From Candidatus Gastranaerophilales bacterium (GTDB lineage Bacteria; Cyanobacteriota; Vampirovibrionia; Gastranaerophilales; Gastranaerophilaceae): a stretch of DNA of 13,737 nt. Within the stretch, counting starts at the first letter, position 1; the number at the start of each line of letters is the position of its first letter. A model generated the notes under the pieces. The model saw nothing but the letters and a program-made list of their open reading frames with translations, made no database searches and had not been told where the DNA came from. The stretch spans positions 1-13,737 of the forward strand of contig JAJPXE010000121.1 in the NCBI GenBank assembly GCA_021205645.1, given 5' to 3'. Shown here piece by piece: positions 1-8,093 of the stretch. The position numbers and the translations under genes are program-made.

Positions 1-3000
1 CTGCCGTAACGGTATCGGAGGTTGCGCTCTGCAAGTCCATATCGATTGCGATATCAGATACCGTATCATCATCTATTGATAATTTTGTCAGGGTCAGAGT
101 ACCGATTTGTCCGTTTGCAATATCCAGACTTGAGCCGTTGCTGAGGGTTAGAGAAGTTGATACCAGACTGCTTTCCCTTGCAATTTTTGTTGTGCCTGAT
201 GTTGTGGTTATTGATGAGCCTGTTATATCGCTTTCATTTGATATATAAACATTGCCAAATGTATAAATATCTCCATCACCCGATATATCATCATTTACAT
301 AAATATTGCAACCGCTATAAGCATAAAGATAAAGCGTTGCATTGTTCAGATAGATTGAATTAGAAACACCGCAGGCAGTATTTCCTTCAAGGGTCACATT
401 CATTGCAGATGCAATGATATATACCGTACTTCCCTTATCGGCATAAATCGCACCGCCTTTGTCCGTTGCTGTGTTATTATAGAAACTCGTATCAATAATA
501 GTGATTGTAGTATTTGCGGCTGCATAAATTGCACCGCCGTTTTCGGCAGAGTTGCCGTAGAATTCAGAATATGAGATACTGACGTTGCTTTTTGCACCGG
601 CATAAATTGCACCGCCGCTGCTGCTCGATGAATTTCCGTAAAAATACGAAGTTGTTATTGTATTGCTAAGACTTGAATTATTCGAGCCGATATAAATCGC
701 ACCCCCGTCTGAAGTTGAGGTATTATAGCAGAAATTCACCGTATCAAGAGTAAGCAGACTATTTGCCGCCGTATAAATCGCACCGCCGATTGCCGCAGAA
801 TTACCGCAAAATACGGAATTTGAAATATCTACACTGCTTTTTGCACCGATATATATTGCGCCGCCGCTGCCTGTTACAGAATTCCCGTTATCGTATGATG
901 TTACTGTTAAATTGTCGTCATCATCAGTACTTGTTTCATATTGACCGAATTCACAATTCATAATTGTTAAGACATATTTTGTATTTTTTGAATCAAGATA
1001 AATCGCACCGCCGTTTGCTGCGGTATTATTGATAAAATGAGTGTTGTATATATACGGGGTCGTTGATGCGGAAATATAGACAGCGCCTCCATTTGAGGTA
1101 GCACTGTTAGCATCAAAAAGTACATTGTTAACTATTAAAGAACCGGTATCATATATCGCACCGCCGTTTGTGCTTGCCGAGTTCTCCGTAAATGATACAC
1201 CGTCAATCCACGAATAAGTGGTTGTATATATTGCACCACCGTTTTTAGATGTGTTGTTATTAAATACGCAAAGCTGTGTAGTTTCGTCATAGAGGTTAAA
1301 AGTACCTGAAGACAGTTCTCCGAGATATAGATAATAGCTGTTATAAATCGCACCTCCTGATGTACCTGCCGTGTTGTTATGAAACTCCGTTTCTGTTATT
1401 GTTGCTACTCCTTTATTGTAAATCGCACCTCCCGATGTATTTGCTGTATTTCCGTCATAGGTAACTTCCTGTTCCGTTTGTTGAGTTTCATAAATCGCAT
1501 TTCCGTCCTCATCAGTTTCACCCGTTTCAATCTCTGTTTCGACAGTTTCAGTATGTGTTCCGCCGAATATGGACGATGTTATGATAAGGCAGTTTACACT
1601 GTATATTGCGCCGCCTAAATCCGCCTCATTACCGCCAAATGCACAGGTTGTCAGGTTTAGTCCCTGAGGACTTTCTTCCGTTGATTCCGTAACGGTCGGA
1701 TTGTTATATATTGCACCGCCTTTGTTCTCTTTCTTGCTTGATACAGCACTGTTTGATGTGAATGTTGAATTTGATAGGTTCACATAACCGGTATTATTAA
1801 TTGCTCCGCCGTTACAGGTTACCGTATTGTTTGTGAATTTAAGATTATCGCCGTTTATAACTCCCTCATTATATATAGCCCCGCCGTTATCCGCCGAGTT
1901 GGAGTCAAATAATATTGCAGTGTAACCTGTTTCATCCGAAGTTTCCTCTGCGGCATCGTCCGTTGTTGTATCGTCGGTTGAAGAATCATCAGATGTAGTA
2001 TCGTCTGTTGTTGTATCGTCGGTTGAAGAATCATCAGATGCAGTATCGTCCGTTGTTGTATCGTCACTATCCCCGTCACTTTCGGTGTCGTCAGAGTCCT
2101 CAACAATATTAAAACTCATTGTGCCGTAATTATAAATCGCTCCGCCGTCTGCATTTGCATAATTACCCGTAAAAGTTGTACTGTTTATATATACAATATC
2201 GTCTTCCGTACCGATTATAATTGCTCCGCCGTAGTTTGTTGCATAGTTACCATCGAAAACTGCGTTATTAATAGTCGTTTCACACCCTGCAATATACATT
2301 GCTCCGGCGCTTAAACGTCCGTAATTCCCGCTGAATGTCGTGCCGTCAATATTTACGACACCGCTTAAAGTTACATTACCGTCATCGTCCGTAGAGGTTG
2401 ATGTAATTGCATAGATACCGCCGCCGTAGTAACCGTCACTGTTTATAATCTCTCCGCCCGTAATCGTAAGCTCGGATGTCGAGAGAATTGCACCCCCGTA
2501 AAATGCCTCATTAGCATCAAATATAGTATCTTCAAATGTTGCAACAGCAGCATTATAAACGGCTCCGCCGAAATTGGCGATATTTTTGCTGAAAGTATCA
2601 CCTGTCGAAGCAAAAGTATCACCGTTATTGAACACCGCCCCGCCATAATATGACTGATTATCAGCATAAGTATTGTTTAAAGAAGTTGTTGTTCCCGACC
2701 GTAATACCCAGTAATAATAGTAATAACTTGTGTTACATATAGCTCCGCCGTAATAACTTGCAAGGTTCCCGCTGAAAGTGGAGCCTGAAACAGTGAGTTC
2801 ATTATCGTTATAAATCGCTCCGCCGATTGTGGTTATCTTACTTTTTGTATTATCAAACGTGACACCGGTAAGTTCTGCCGTTCCTGAATTATACAAACTG
2901 CCGCCTGCGTATGCAATATTACTGTTAAAATAAGTACCTGTTAAAGTAATTGTTCCGCTGTTATATATCGCACCGCCGTATGCCGTTGCGGTATTGGTTA

Positions 3001-6000
3001 TAAATGATGAAGCACTAATCGTTTCATCATCATTGGTCACTCCCTCATCTGTTAGAGTGCCGGAATTGTAAACCGCTCCGCCGACTTCGGCTTTATTGCT
3101 TGTAAAAGATATCCCCTGCAAAACAGCAGTGTCAGTATTGTACAAACCGCCGCCGCTTGATGATGCGGTATTGCTCGTAAAATCACTATCTTTTAATGTC
3201 ACAGAACCTGTATTATATATCGCCGCACCGTTGGTTGCTTTGTTTTTATTAAAAGTTGAGTTTGAAATTATTGAAACCGTTTCATCATCTTCATTACTGT
3301 CATCATCATCTCCTGCGGCAATATACATCGCTCCGCCCGATGTTGCACTGTTTGAGGTGAATGTTGTGTTATATATACCGACAATACCGGCAGCGTATAT
3401 TGCACCGCCGTTTACCGCACTGTTCGACTTAAACAGGGTCGAAAGAGTATCATCATCAGCATTGTTTATATACAAATTTCCGAGTGTGTATATCGCTCCG
3501 CCGTCACCGACTGTTGTTTTTGTCGTTGTTTTTTTACCGCTTGAGGTCGTTACGGTTGTTACGGTTGATTTTGAACTGTTGGACGTAAATGTCGAATTAG
3601 TTATATACATATTGTTTTCTGTGTTTTCATTACTTATTGCCCCGCCATTTTGAGAGGCAGTGTTCTTTGAAAAAGTGCTGTCAGATATATTCAAATCAGC
3701 ACTTGATGAATTATAGATTGCACCGCCTTTGCCTGCATACAACGTTATTTTTGTACCGGTATCCGATACATTGAGTGTGACCTTGTTTTTGGCACTGTTG
3801 CTTGTAAAACTTGCCTTGTTAATACTCAATTGTCCTGCAATATAATCACCAGCTTCTTCGAAATCAGAAATATTATAAACATAGCCCTTATATATTATCT
3901 GATCTTCTCCCGGTGAACTGAGATAGACAAGATAATTATCGTTGTCTGCAAGTATCAATGTTTCATCAAGAGTGTAAACAACACCGGACAGAACAAATTG
4001 ACCGCTCACAAGCAGTGTGGGCGCTGTATAATCTTCTACCGATGTAAGCGTGTAAACATATCCGTTGATGAGAATTTCACCACTTTCAATCGTTGTTTCA
4101 GAAGTGTATTCCACACCTTCTCCAAGTTCATAGATAACCTCATCAATAACTATTTGATTATCATCAAGAATAGTCGTGCTATCCGTTATGTAAGCAGTGG
4201 TTTCAACATCAGTTAAATCATATATTACACCGTTATAAACAATTTGATTACCATCCAGCACACTGTCTTCTGTATATCCTCCGATTTCTTCACAATCTGA
4301 CAATGTATATATCTTATTATCATAAACAAACTGACCGGAAGTAAGAGTTGAACACTCAACATATTCTTCAGCACTGTCTAAAACTGCACTGATATCATAA
4401 ACAACATCATTGTATAGAATTTGGGTGTCAGTTAAAACAGTAGTAGAAGTATATTCTGATGTTGTAATGTTTTCATCGTCCAAATCATAGATATATCCGT
4501 TGTAAACAATTAACCCGTCCATGCCGGTGCCGCTCTCGTAATTATCACCTCCGGCAGAGCTGTAATCATATACATAATCAAATCCGTCGCTGTTATATAT
4601 AATCTGATAATCGTCAATTGTAGTAACTGCAACAGCATTGCCTAAATTGCAGATTAAATTATTATATTTAACCTGTTTATCTTCAAGTATTGTACCGTAA
4701 TTATAAATCGCACCGCCTTTTGCACAAAGGTAGACAGACTCATCATCTGTTTCATCATCCGTGATTGTATACGATGCGGAACTCATCGTCGCCTTGTTTG
4801 AGGTAAATTTGCCCGATACATAACTGTTTGCATCATCCGATGAATATGTAATCACACCGGAATTATAAATAGCTCCGCCATAAAGAGCAGTATTTTTGCT
4901 GAATGTCAAATATTGAATTTTTTCAACTTCTTTTTTCTTAACAGTTGTTGTATAAGTATAAGAACTTAGAGTAATTTTGCCGTCAATATCGTTATAGATT
5001 GCTCCGCCGTATACGGCTGAATTTTTTGAGAATGTAGAGCCACTGATTACTGAATCGGCACTGCCTGCGTTATAAATTGCTCCTCCTGCATCGGAAGAAT
5101 TTGACGTAAAACTTGTGCCGTCAATAGTCAAACTTCCGCCGCTCGCATTGAATATTGCCCCGCCCGCCGTTGTTTCGCTGTCATTAGATGAACTTGCGAC
5201 AGCTTTATTTGATTTGAACGAGGTTGTACGGTCTGTTGTGAGCGTACCTGCGTTGTAGATTGCTCCGCCCGCACCTGACACCTTATTAGAAGTAAATGTT
5301 GAATTTGTTATAACCGTACTTGAGCCGGTCGAAGTATAAACAGCACCGTACGTTCCGGTGTTGTAATATACGGTTGAATTGTCGAGGGTTAGCATCCCTA
5401 AATTATATATTCCCGAACCGTATTCGGCATCATTTGCATATTTGTATTTAGAGCTTGTTTTGCCGATTGCAGCTTTTGTCAAAGTCAGCTCGCCGTCCGT
5501 ATCGTTATAAATCGCTCCGCCGGCATCTGCCGTATTCAAAATGAACGATGTTGAAGTTATTGTCATATTTGAATTGTTGTAAACCGCACCGCCATAATCG
5601 GCATAATTATTCTTAAAAATTGAACCGGTAACACTCACGGTTCCGGAATTATATATTGCACCGCCTATACCGGATAAACCCTCCGTATCACTTACTGCAT
5701 AATTCCCGTTAAAAGTGGATTTGATTATTGTTGCGATACCGCTCGCATTATATATCGCCCCGCCGTTAACGGCACTGTTTGTCGTAAACACTGATTTGGA
5801 AAATCCGGCACTATTTGTATTGTACACAGCACCGCCGAGTGATGCCGAATTTGAAGTAAACTTTGTGGAGTTAAATCCACCTGTAATATTTCCTTTTTTA
5901 TCATAGGTTAAAATAGAACCCGAATTGTATACTGCGCCGCCATACTGCTCCGCCGTATTATACATAAATGTTGAGGATTTATCCGTTAACGTACCTGTAT

Positions 6001-6727
6001 TATAGATAGCACCGCCGTAATCAGCGGTGTTAAAATATGTGTTTTTCAGCTTATCCGTCAGCCCGAAACTGTTCTTGCTTAATGTCATTGTTCCCGCATT
6101 ATAGATTGCACCGCCCTGTTCTGCACTGTTTTGGGCAAATTTTGAGCTTGATACGGTTGTAGTATTATTTGCCTGATAGTCGTCATCGACTTCTGTTTTT
6201 GCGTTATATATTGCTCCGCCTGATGTTGCGGTGTTGCCTGATGTTGTTGTGCTGCCGAAGTTAGACGATGTGACAGACACTTTGCCTTTTTCGATATACA
6301 CGGCACCGCCCTGTTCTGCGCCATTTGAGTAGAAGTTATTTTTAGATAATGTTACGGCGTTTGTTTTTTCAGGTGTTGCGCTGATATAGACTGCTCCGCC
6401 GTTTGTCGCTGATGAATTTTCATTGAAATTCACATTTGACAGACTAACTGAACCGCCGTAATTATATAATGCTGTATTAAATTTTTCTAATGTAATATTT
6501 TTTACACTTAAACTCTGATAATCCTTTACAGTCAACCCGCTGCAAGTACACCCGTCAGCAATTCTTATTGTTGATTTTTTCCCGTTTATAGTTAATTTTT
6601 GCCAATCGCCAAGACCTGTAACCCAGTTATTAAAATAGTCAGTATCAATTATATACGTTTCTGCCGGCAAAACCGGTGTTAATGCACCAATTAACATAAC
6701 CGCCAGCAATATTATATACTTTTTCAT
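1..6727 (-). CDS. Giant secreted beta-helix (GGAIYN-repeat) surface protein, 3' end cut by window edge
   Basis: The frame is open from ATG (6727-6725) to the left edge: 2,242 codons, no stop, C-terminus missing. The start has a good Shine-Dalgarno GAGG (6736-6733), 5 nt before ATG. Residues 1-22 look like a signal peptide (MKKYIILLAV, hydrophobic core, LPA before E23), so export is expected. Residues ~110-675 and ~1000-2095 are arrays of 20-40-residue units centred on GGA[IV]Y, often after F-x-x-N-x-A; I count about 39 exact motifs and a dozen variants (GGAIF, GGSLY, GAAIY). This pattern is known from chlamydial Pmp proteins and other right-handed parallel beta-helices. Residues ~680-966 are a different tandem repeat, ~1542-1592 an acidic linker. 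After ~2095 the style changes to AIDA-like strands (GDGDIYTFGNVYI). Likely an adhesin or autotransporter-like passenger; the export/anchor domain would lie beyond the edge. Function and secretion type are inference. Confidence 0.9.
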   Translation of the reverse strand, partial: MKKYIILLAVMLIGALTPVLPAETYIIDTDYFNNWVTGLGDWQKLTINGKKSTIRIADGCTCSGLTVKDYQSLSVKNITLEKFNTALYNYGGSVSLSNVNFNENSSATNGGAVYISATPEKTNAVTLSKNNFYSNGAEQGGAVYIEKGKVSVTSSNFGSTTTSGNTATSGGAIYNAKTEVDDDYQANNTTTVSSSKFAQNSAEQGGAIYNAGTMTLSKNSFGLTDKLKNTYFNTADYGGAIYNTGTLTDKSSTFMYNTAEQYGGAVYNSGSILTYDKKGNITGGFNSTKFTSNSASLGGAVYNTNSAGFSKSVFTTNSAVNGGAIYNASGIATIIKSTFNGNYAVSDTEGLSGIGGAIYNSGTVSVTGSIFKNNYADYGGAVYNNSNMTITSTSFILNTADAGGAIYNDTDGELTLTKAAIGKTSSKYKYANDAEYGSGIYNLGMLTLDNSTVYYNTGTYGAVYTSTGSSTVITNSTFTSNKVSGAGGAIYNAGTLTTDRTTSFKSNKAVASSSNDSETTAGGAIFNASGGSLTIDGTSFTSNSSDAGGAIYNAGSADSVISGSTFSKNSAVYGGAIYNDIDGKITLSSYTYTTTVKKKEVEKIQYLTFSKNTALYGGAIYNSGVITYSSDDANSYVSGKFTSNKATMSSASYTITDDETDDESVYLCAKGGAIYNYGTILEDKQVKYNNLICNLGNAVAVTTIDDYQIIYNSDGFDYVYDYSSAGGDNYESGTGMDGLIVYNGYIYDLDDENITTSEYTSTTVLTDTQILYNDVVYDISAVLDSAEEYVECSTLTSGQFVYDNKIYTLSDCEEIGGYTEDSVLDGNQIVYNGVIYDLTDVETTAYITDSTTILDDNQIVIDEVIYELGEGVEYTSETTIESGEILINGYVYTLTSVEDYTAPTLLVSGQFVLSGVVYTLDETLILADNDNYLVYLSSPGEDQIIYKGYVYNISDFEEAGDYIAGQLSINKASFTSNSAKNKVTLNVSDTGTKITLYAGKGGAIYNSSSADLNISDSTFSKNTASQNGGAISNENTENNMYITNSTFTSNSSKSTVTTVTTSSGKKTTTKTTVGDGGAIYTLGNLYINNADDDTLSTLFKSNSAVNGGAIYAAGIVGIYNTTFTSNSATSGGAMYIAAGDDDDSNEDDETVSIISNSTFNKNKATNGAAIYNTGSVTLKDSDFTSNTASSSGGGLYNTDTAVLQGISFTSNKAEVGGAVYNSGTLTDEGVTNDDETISASSFITNTATAYGGAIYNSGTITLTGTYFNSNIAYAGGSLYNSGTAELTGVTFDNTKSKITTIGGAIYNDNELTVSGSTFSGNLASYYGGAICNTSYYYYYWVLRSGTTTSLNNTYADNQSYYGGAVFNNGDTFASTGDTFSKNIANFGGAVYNAAVATFEDTIFDANEAFYGGAILSTSELTITGGEIINSDGYYGGGIYAITSTSTDDDGNVTLSGVVNIDGTTFSGNYGRLSAGAMYIAGCETTINNAVFDGNYATNYGGAIIIGTEDDIVYINSTTFTGNYANADGGAIYNYGTMSFNIVEDSDDTESDGDSDDTTTDDTASDDSSTDDTTTDDTTSDDSSTDDTTTDDAAEETSDETGYTAILFDSNSADNGGAIYNEGVINGDNLKFTNNTVTCNGGAINNTGYVNLSNSTFTSNSAVSSKKENKGGAIYNNPTVTESTEESPQGLNLTTCAFGGNEADLGGAIYSVNCLIITSSIFGGTHTETVETEIETGETDEDGNAIYETQQTEQEVTYDGNTANTSGGAIYNKGVATITETEFHNNTAGTSGGAIYNSYYLYLGELSSGTFNLYDETTQLCVFNNNTSKNGGAIYTTTYSWIDGVSFTENSASTNGGAIYDTGSLIVNNVLFDANSATSNGGAVYISASTTPYIYNTHFINNTAANGGAIYLDSKNTKYVLTIMNCEFGQYETSTDDDDNLTVTSYDNGNSVTGSGGAIYIGAKSSVDISNSVFCGNSAAIGGAIYTAANSLLTLDTVNFCYNTSTSDGGAIYIGSNNSSLSNTITTSYFYGNSSSSSGGAIYAGAKSNVSISYSEFYGNSAENGGAIYAAANTTITIIDTSFYNNTATDKGGAIYADKGSTVYIIASAMNVTLEGNTACGVSNSIYLNNATLYLYAYSGCNIYVNDDISGDGDIYTFGNVYISNESDITGSSITTTSGTTKIARESSLVSTSLTLSNGSSLDIANGQIGTLTLTKLSIDDDTVSDIAIDMDLQSATSDTVTA
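443..3727 (-). repeat. Second GGA[IV]Y beta-helix array of the giant protein
   Basis: About 23 exact GGA[IV]Y motifs and many variants (GGAMY, GGGLY, GGAIC, GGAVF, GGAII) between residues ~1000 and ~2095. In the last eight or so units the residue after the motif changes from N to I, A or T (GGAIYIGAK, GGAIYAAAN), so the end of the helix has its own sub-family of units. The array is interrupted once by the acidic linker at 1955-2110. Confidence 0.85.
1955..2065 (-). repeat. 45-bp in-frame tandem repeat encoding an acidic Asp/Ser/Thr linker
   Basis: Copies start at 1955, 2000 and 2045, exactly 45 bp apart, two full and one partial (21 bp). They differ at only a few positions. Each encodes DDTTSDDSSTDDTTT-like sequence, and the acidic run continues to residue ~1542 with more Asp/Ser/Glu. 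The near identity marks recent duplication, unlike the beta-helix units around it. The segment is probably disordered and may bind divalent cations (inference). Confidence 0.85.
3830..4690 (-). repeat. Ten-unit tyrosine-rich tandem repeat inserted between the two beta-helix arrays
   Basis: Residues ~680-966 lack GGAIY motifs and consist of about ten units of 24-32 residues. Core pattern: L-x2-x-Q-[IF]-[VI]-Y-N-G-x-[IV]-Y-x-L, followed by an acidic stretch ending in x-Y-x-(S/T)-x-(S/T). Clear examples are LDGNQIVYNGVIYDL and LTSGQFVYDNKIYTL. The alternating hydrophobic/Tyr pattern around a central N-G or D-x turn suggests each unit is a beta-hairpin. I do not recognise a named family. The DNA copies are diverged, so the array is old or under diversifying selection rather than freshly duplicated. 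Confidence 0.8.
4703..6400 (-). repeat. First GGA[IV]Y beta-helix array of the giant protein
   Basis: Sixteen exact GGA[IV]Y motifs plus degenerate ones (GSGIY, YGAVY, GGAIF) occur between residues ~110 and ~675. In DNA they appear on the plus strand as the recurring word ATAAATCGCACCGCC and its synonyms. All checked copies are in the same codon phase. Typical unit: short strand, F-x-x-N-x-A, variable loop, GGAIYN-x-G-T/S, next strand. Confidence 0.85.
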
Positions 6728-6768
6728 TCTATCCTCAAGTTAAATCATGCAAGACTTTATAATACTAC

Positions 6769-6797
6769 AGTATAACCTATTTTTTATAAATTTTAAA
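6769..6797 (-). promoter_or_regulatory. Candidate sigma-70-type promoter of the giant beta-helix gene
   Basis: On the minus strand, -35 TTTAAA (6797-6792), a 17-bp spacer and -10 TATACT (6774-6769) precede the gene by 41 bp, with the GAGG ribosome site in between. The hexamers match consensus at 4/6 and 5/6. It lies in the 87-bp gap after alr; no hairpin terminator is visible in that gap, so read-through from alr is also possible. Confidence 0.5.
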
Positions 6798-6814
6798 CTG
6801 TTTTTTAGAATAAT

Positions 6815-7939
6815 CTATCTTACATATATTCTCGGGAGTCTGACCTTAAGCCGGCATGTCAGTTCGTAATTAATTGTATTGAGAATTTTAGCCCAATTGT
6901 CAACCGAAAGTTCATTATCATCCAATAAAGTAATTATATCTCCCTCAACGGCATCAATTCCTGTAATATCAAACATCATTTGATCCATAGTAATATTTCC
7001 GATTTGTTTAATTTTTACTCCGTTAATCTCACCGCAGATTTTGTTAGATAAAGCTCTTGGAACACCGTCTGCGTACCCTATAGGGATAGTTGCAACTTTA
7101 ACTTCTTTATCGGCGATATAGGTATAGCCATAACTGATCCCGCTGCCCTCCGGCATGTTGTGGATATTTGTAATTCGGCCTTTTAGACCCATAACCTGTT
7201 TGAGCTCCGGCATAAACAGCAATTTATTATCTAAATCGGGGCATAGACCGTAAAGGGCAATTCCCATACGAACCATGTTATGTGTGACATTCTTATAAGT
7301 CATAGAACCTGCAGTGTTCAGGATGTGCAGCAGTAATCCGTCTGTATTTATTTGAGAGATGATATTATTCCAGCACTCAAGTTGTTTTTGTGTTCTTTTA
7401 GCCGATTCAGCATTTGCCAGATGTGAAAAAATACCCTTTAGGTTTATAAAATCGCACATTTGGACTTTTTTAATAAAATCAACTGCTTTATCCGGTTCCA
7501 ATCCTATCCTGTTCATGCCGGTATCAAGTTTGATATGCACTTCAGGTTTTATTCCTGTTCTTTCGTATGCTTGTTTGCAGGCGTTTATGTGTGTTTCGGA
7601 AAAGATAGATATTTCTATATTATTTTCTGCTGCGATTTCGAAAGACCAGACCGGAACGGCTCCGACCACGAGGATATCGCAATCGATTTTTTCCCGCCTG
7701 AGGTCGAGTCCTTCGTCGATAGAGGCGACACCGAGCATATCTATGCCGGAGGCAAGCATTATCGGTGCAAGCATTGCGGCACCGTGACCGTAGGCATCAG
7801 CTTTCACCACGCCGAGTATTTTTATATTATCCGGTATGTTTTGCCGGAACTCTTTAACGTTATGCGCTGCGGATTCCAAATTTATTTCAATCCAGGCATC
7901 TCTGTGGGTGTTTATTTGTGTTTGACGTGTGTTTTTCAT
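6815..7939 (-). CDS. alr: Alanine racemase
   Basis: Cytoplasmic PLP enzyme interconverting L- and D-alanine, supplying D-Ala for peptidoglycan. The length of 374 residues is normal for the family. The PLP lysine is K46 in VVKADAYGHG; the substrate/PLP region KLDTGMNRIG is at 138-146; H173 lies in FSHLANAE; the second catalytic base is Y270 in GISYGYTY, followed by IPIGYADGVPR (286-295); the conserved Met-Asp-Gln is in GNITMDQ (314-320). The fold is an N-terminal TIM barrel and C-terminal beta domain. An in-frame TAA two codons upstream makes ATG 7939 the first possible start. There is no Shine-Dalgarno at normal distance: the nearest strong one is 42 nt upstream. The 13-residue polar N-terminal tail before AWIEINL is slightly longer than usual. 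Divergent from lpxI and upstream of the giant gene. Confidence 0.97.
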   Translation of the reverse strand: MKNTRQTQINTHRDAWIEINLESAAHNVKEFRQNIPDNIKILGVVKADAYGHGAAMLAPIMLASGIDMLGVASIDEGLDLRREKIDCDILVVGAVPVWSFEIAAENNIEISIFSETHINACKQAYERTGIKPEVHIKLDTGMNRIGLEPDKAVDFIKKVQMCDFINLKGIFSHLANAESAKRTQKQLECWNNIISQINTDGLLLHILNTAGSMTYKNVTHNMVRMGIALYGLCPDLDNKLLFMPELKQVMGLKGRITNIHNMPEGSGISYGYTYIADKEVKVATIPIGYADGVPRALSNKICGEINGVKIKQIGNITMDQMMFDITGIDAVEGDIITLLDDNELSVDNWAKILNTINYELTCRLKVRLPRIYVR

Positions 7940-7948
7940 ACTTTATCA

Positions 7949-7978
7949 ATTATATAACAAAATCAGGATTAATATAAA
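7949..7978 (-). promoter_or_regulatory. Candidate alr promoter, implying a very short leader
   Basis: A perfect -10 TATAAT (7954-7949) with -35 TTTATA (7978-7973, 4/6) at 18 bp spacing. Transcription would start near 7943, only about 3 nt before the alr ATG, so the mRNA would be nearly leaderless, which agrees with the lack of a usable ribosome site. AT-rich DNA produces such boxes by chance, so confidence is moderate. Confidence 0.45.
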
Positions 7979-7986
7979 TCACCTCC
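7978..7986 (-). promoter_or_regulatory. Strong Shine-Dalgarno-like sequence without a start codon at normal distance
   Basis: The minus strand reads GAGGAGGTGATT, an excellent complement to the 3' end of 16S rRNA, but it lies 42 nt before the alr ATG and no ATG or TTG start follows at 5-12 nt. A GTG inside the motif would open only a 10-codon frame. It may be used through mRNA folding, be a relic, or be chance. Confidence 0.4.
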
Positions 7987-8006
7987 TCAAATTCACATGC
8001 TGCGTG

Positions 8007-8076
8007 CCATCTCCGGACGGAGAGGGCTTTAATTTTTTCCCATCCCCAAACTGAGAGAAGGGCAGGGGTCGGGCGG
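8007..8076. repeat. GC-rich palindromic repeat (CCTCTCC family), copy upstream of lpxI
   Basis: CCATCTCC (8007-8014), loop GGAC and GGAGAGGG (8019-8026) form a 7/8-bp stem followed by CTTTAATTTTTT. Next, CCCATCCCC (8038-8046) faces GGGGTCGGG (8064-8072) in a second stem. The same words recur at 10174-10260 and 10396-10417, and they are G/C-rich against an AT-rich background. It lies upstream of both divergent promoters and looks like an extragenic repetitive element, not a gene-specific terminator. Confidence 0.6.
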
Positions 8077-8093
8077 ATTTTTAGCAGAATGAG

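Noticed and set aside
1855..2667. Short minus-strand frames in other phases (1855-2106, 2443-2667) within the giant gene
   Set aside because: They overlap the 2,242-codon frame in another phase and have low-complexity translations produced by its repeats.
3096..3653. 185-codon plus-strand frame rich in YIAPP motifs
   Set aside because: It is the antisense shadow of the GGAIY repeats (ATATCGCTCCGCC reads as IAPP in another phase). The minus-strand frame explains the periodicity, has a signal peptide and a ribosome site, and is far longer.
1..6727. CRISPR array, suggested by regularly recurring ATAAATCGCACCGCC-like words
   Set aside because: The words vary synonymously, always fall in one codon phase, have unequal spacing and encode GGA[IV]Y; this is protein repetition, not direct repeats with spacers.
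7359..7957. Plus-strand frames of 142 and 165 codons opposite alr
   Set aside because: Antisense to a gene with complete alanine racemase motifs; no motif or ribosome site of their own.
7978..7990. Plus-strand ATCACCTCCTCA as a 16S rRNA 3'-end fragment
   Set aside because: Only about ten bases match and there is no further 16S sequence; a Shine-Dalgarno on the minus strand explains it.
8007..8036. Plus-strand intrinsic terminator (stem plus CTTTAATTTTTT)
   Set aside because: No plus-strand gene lies upstream to be terminated; kept only as a copy of the repeat family.
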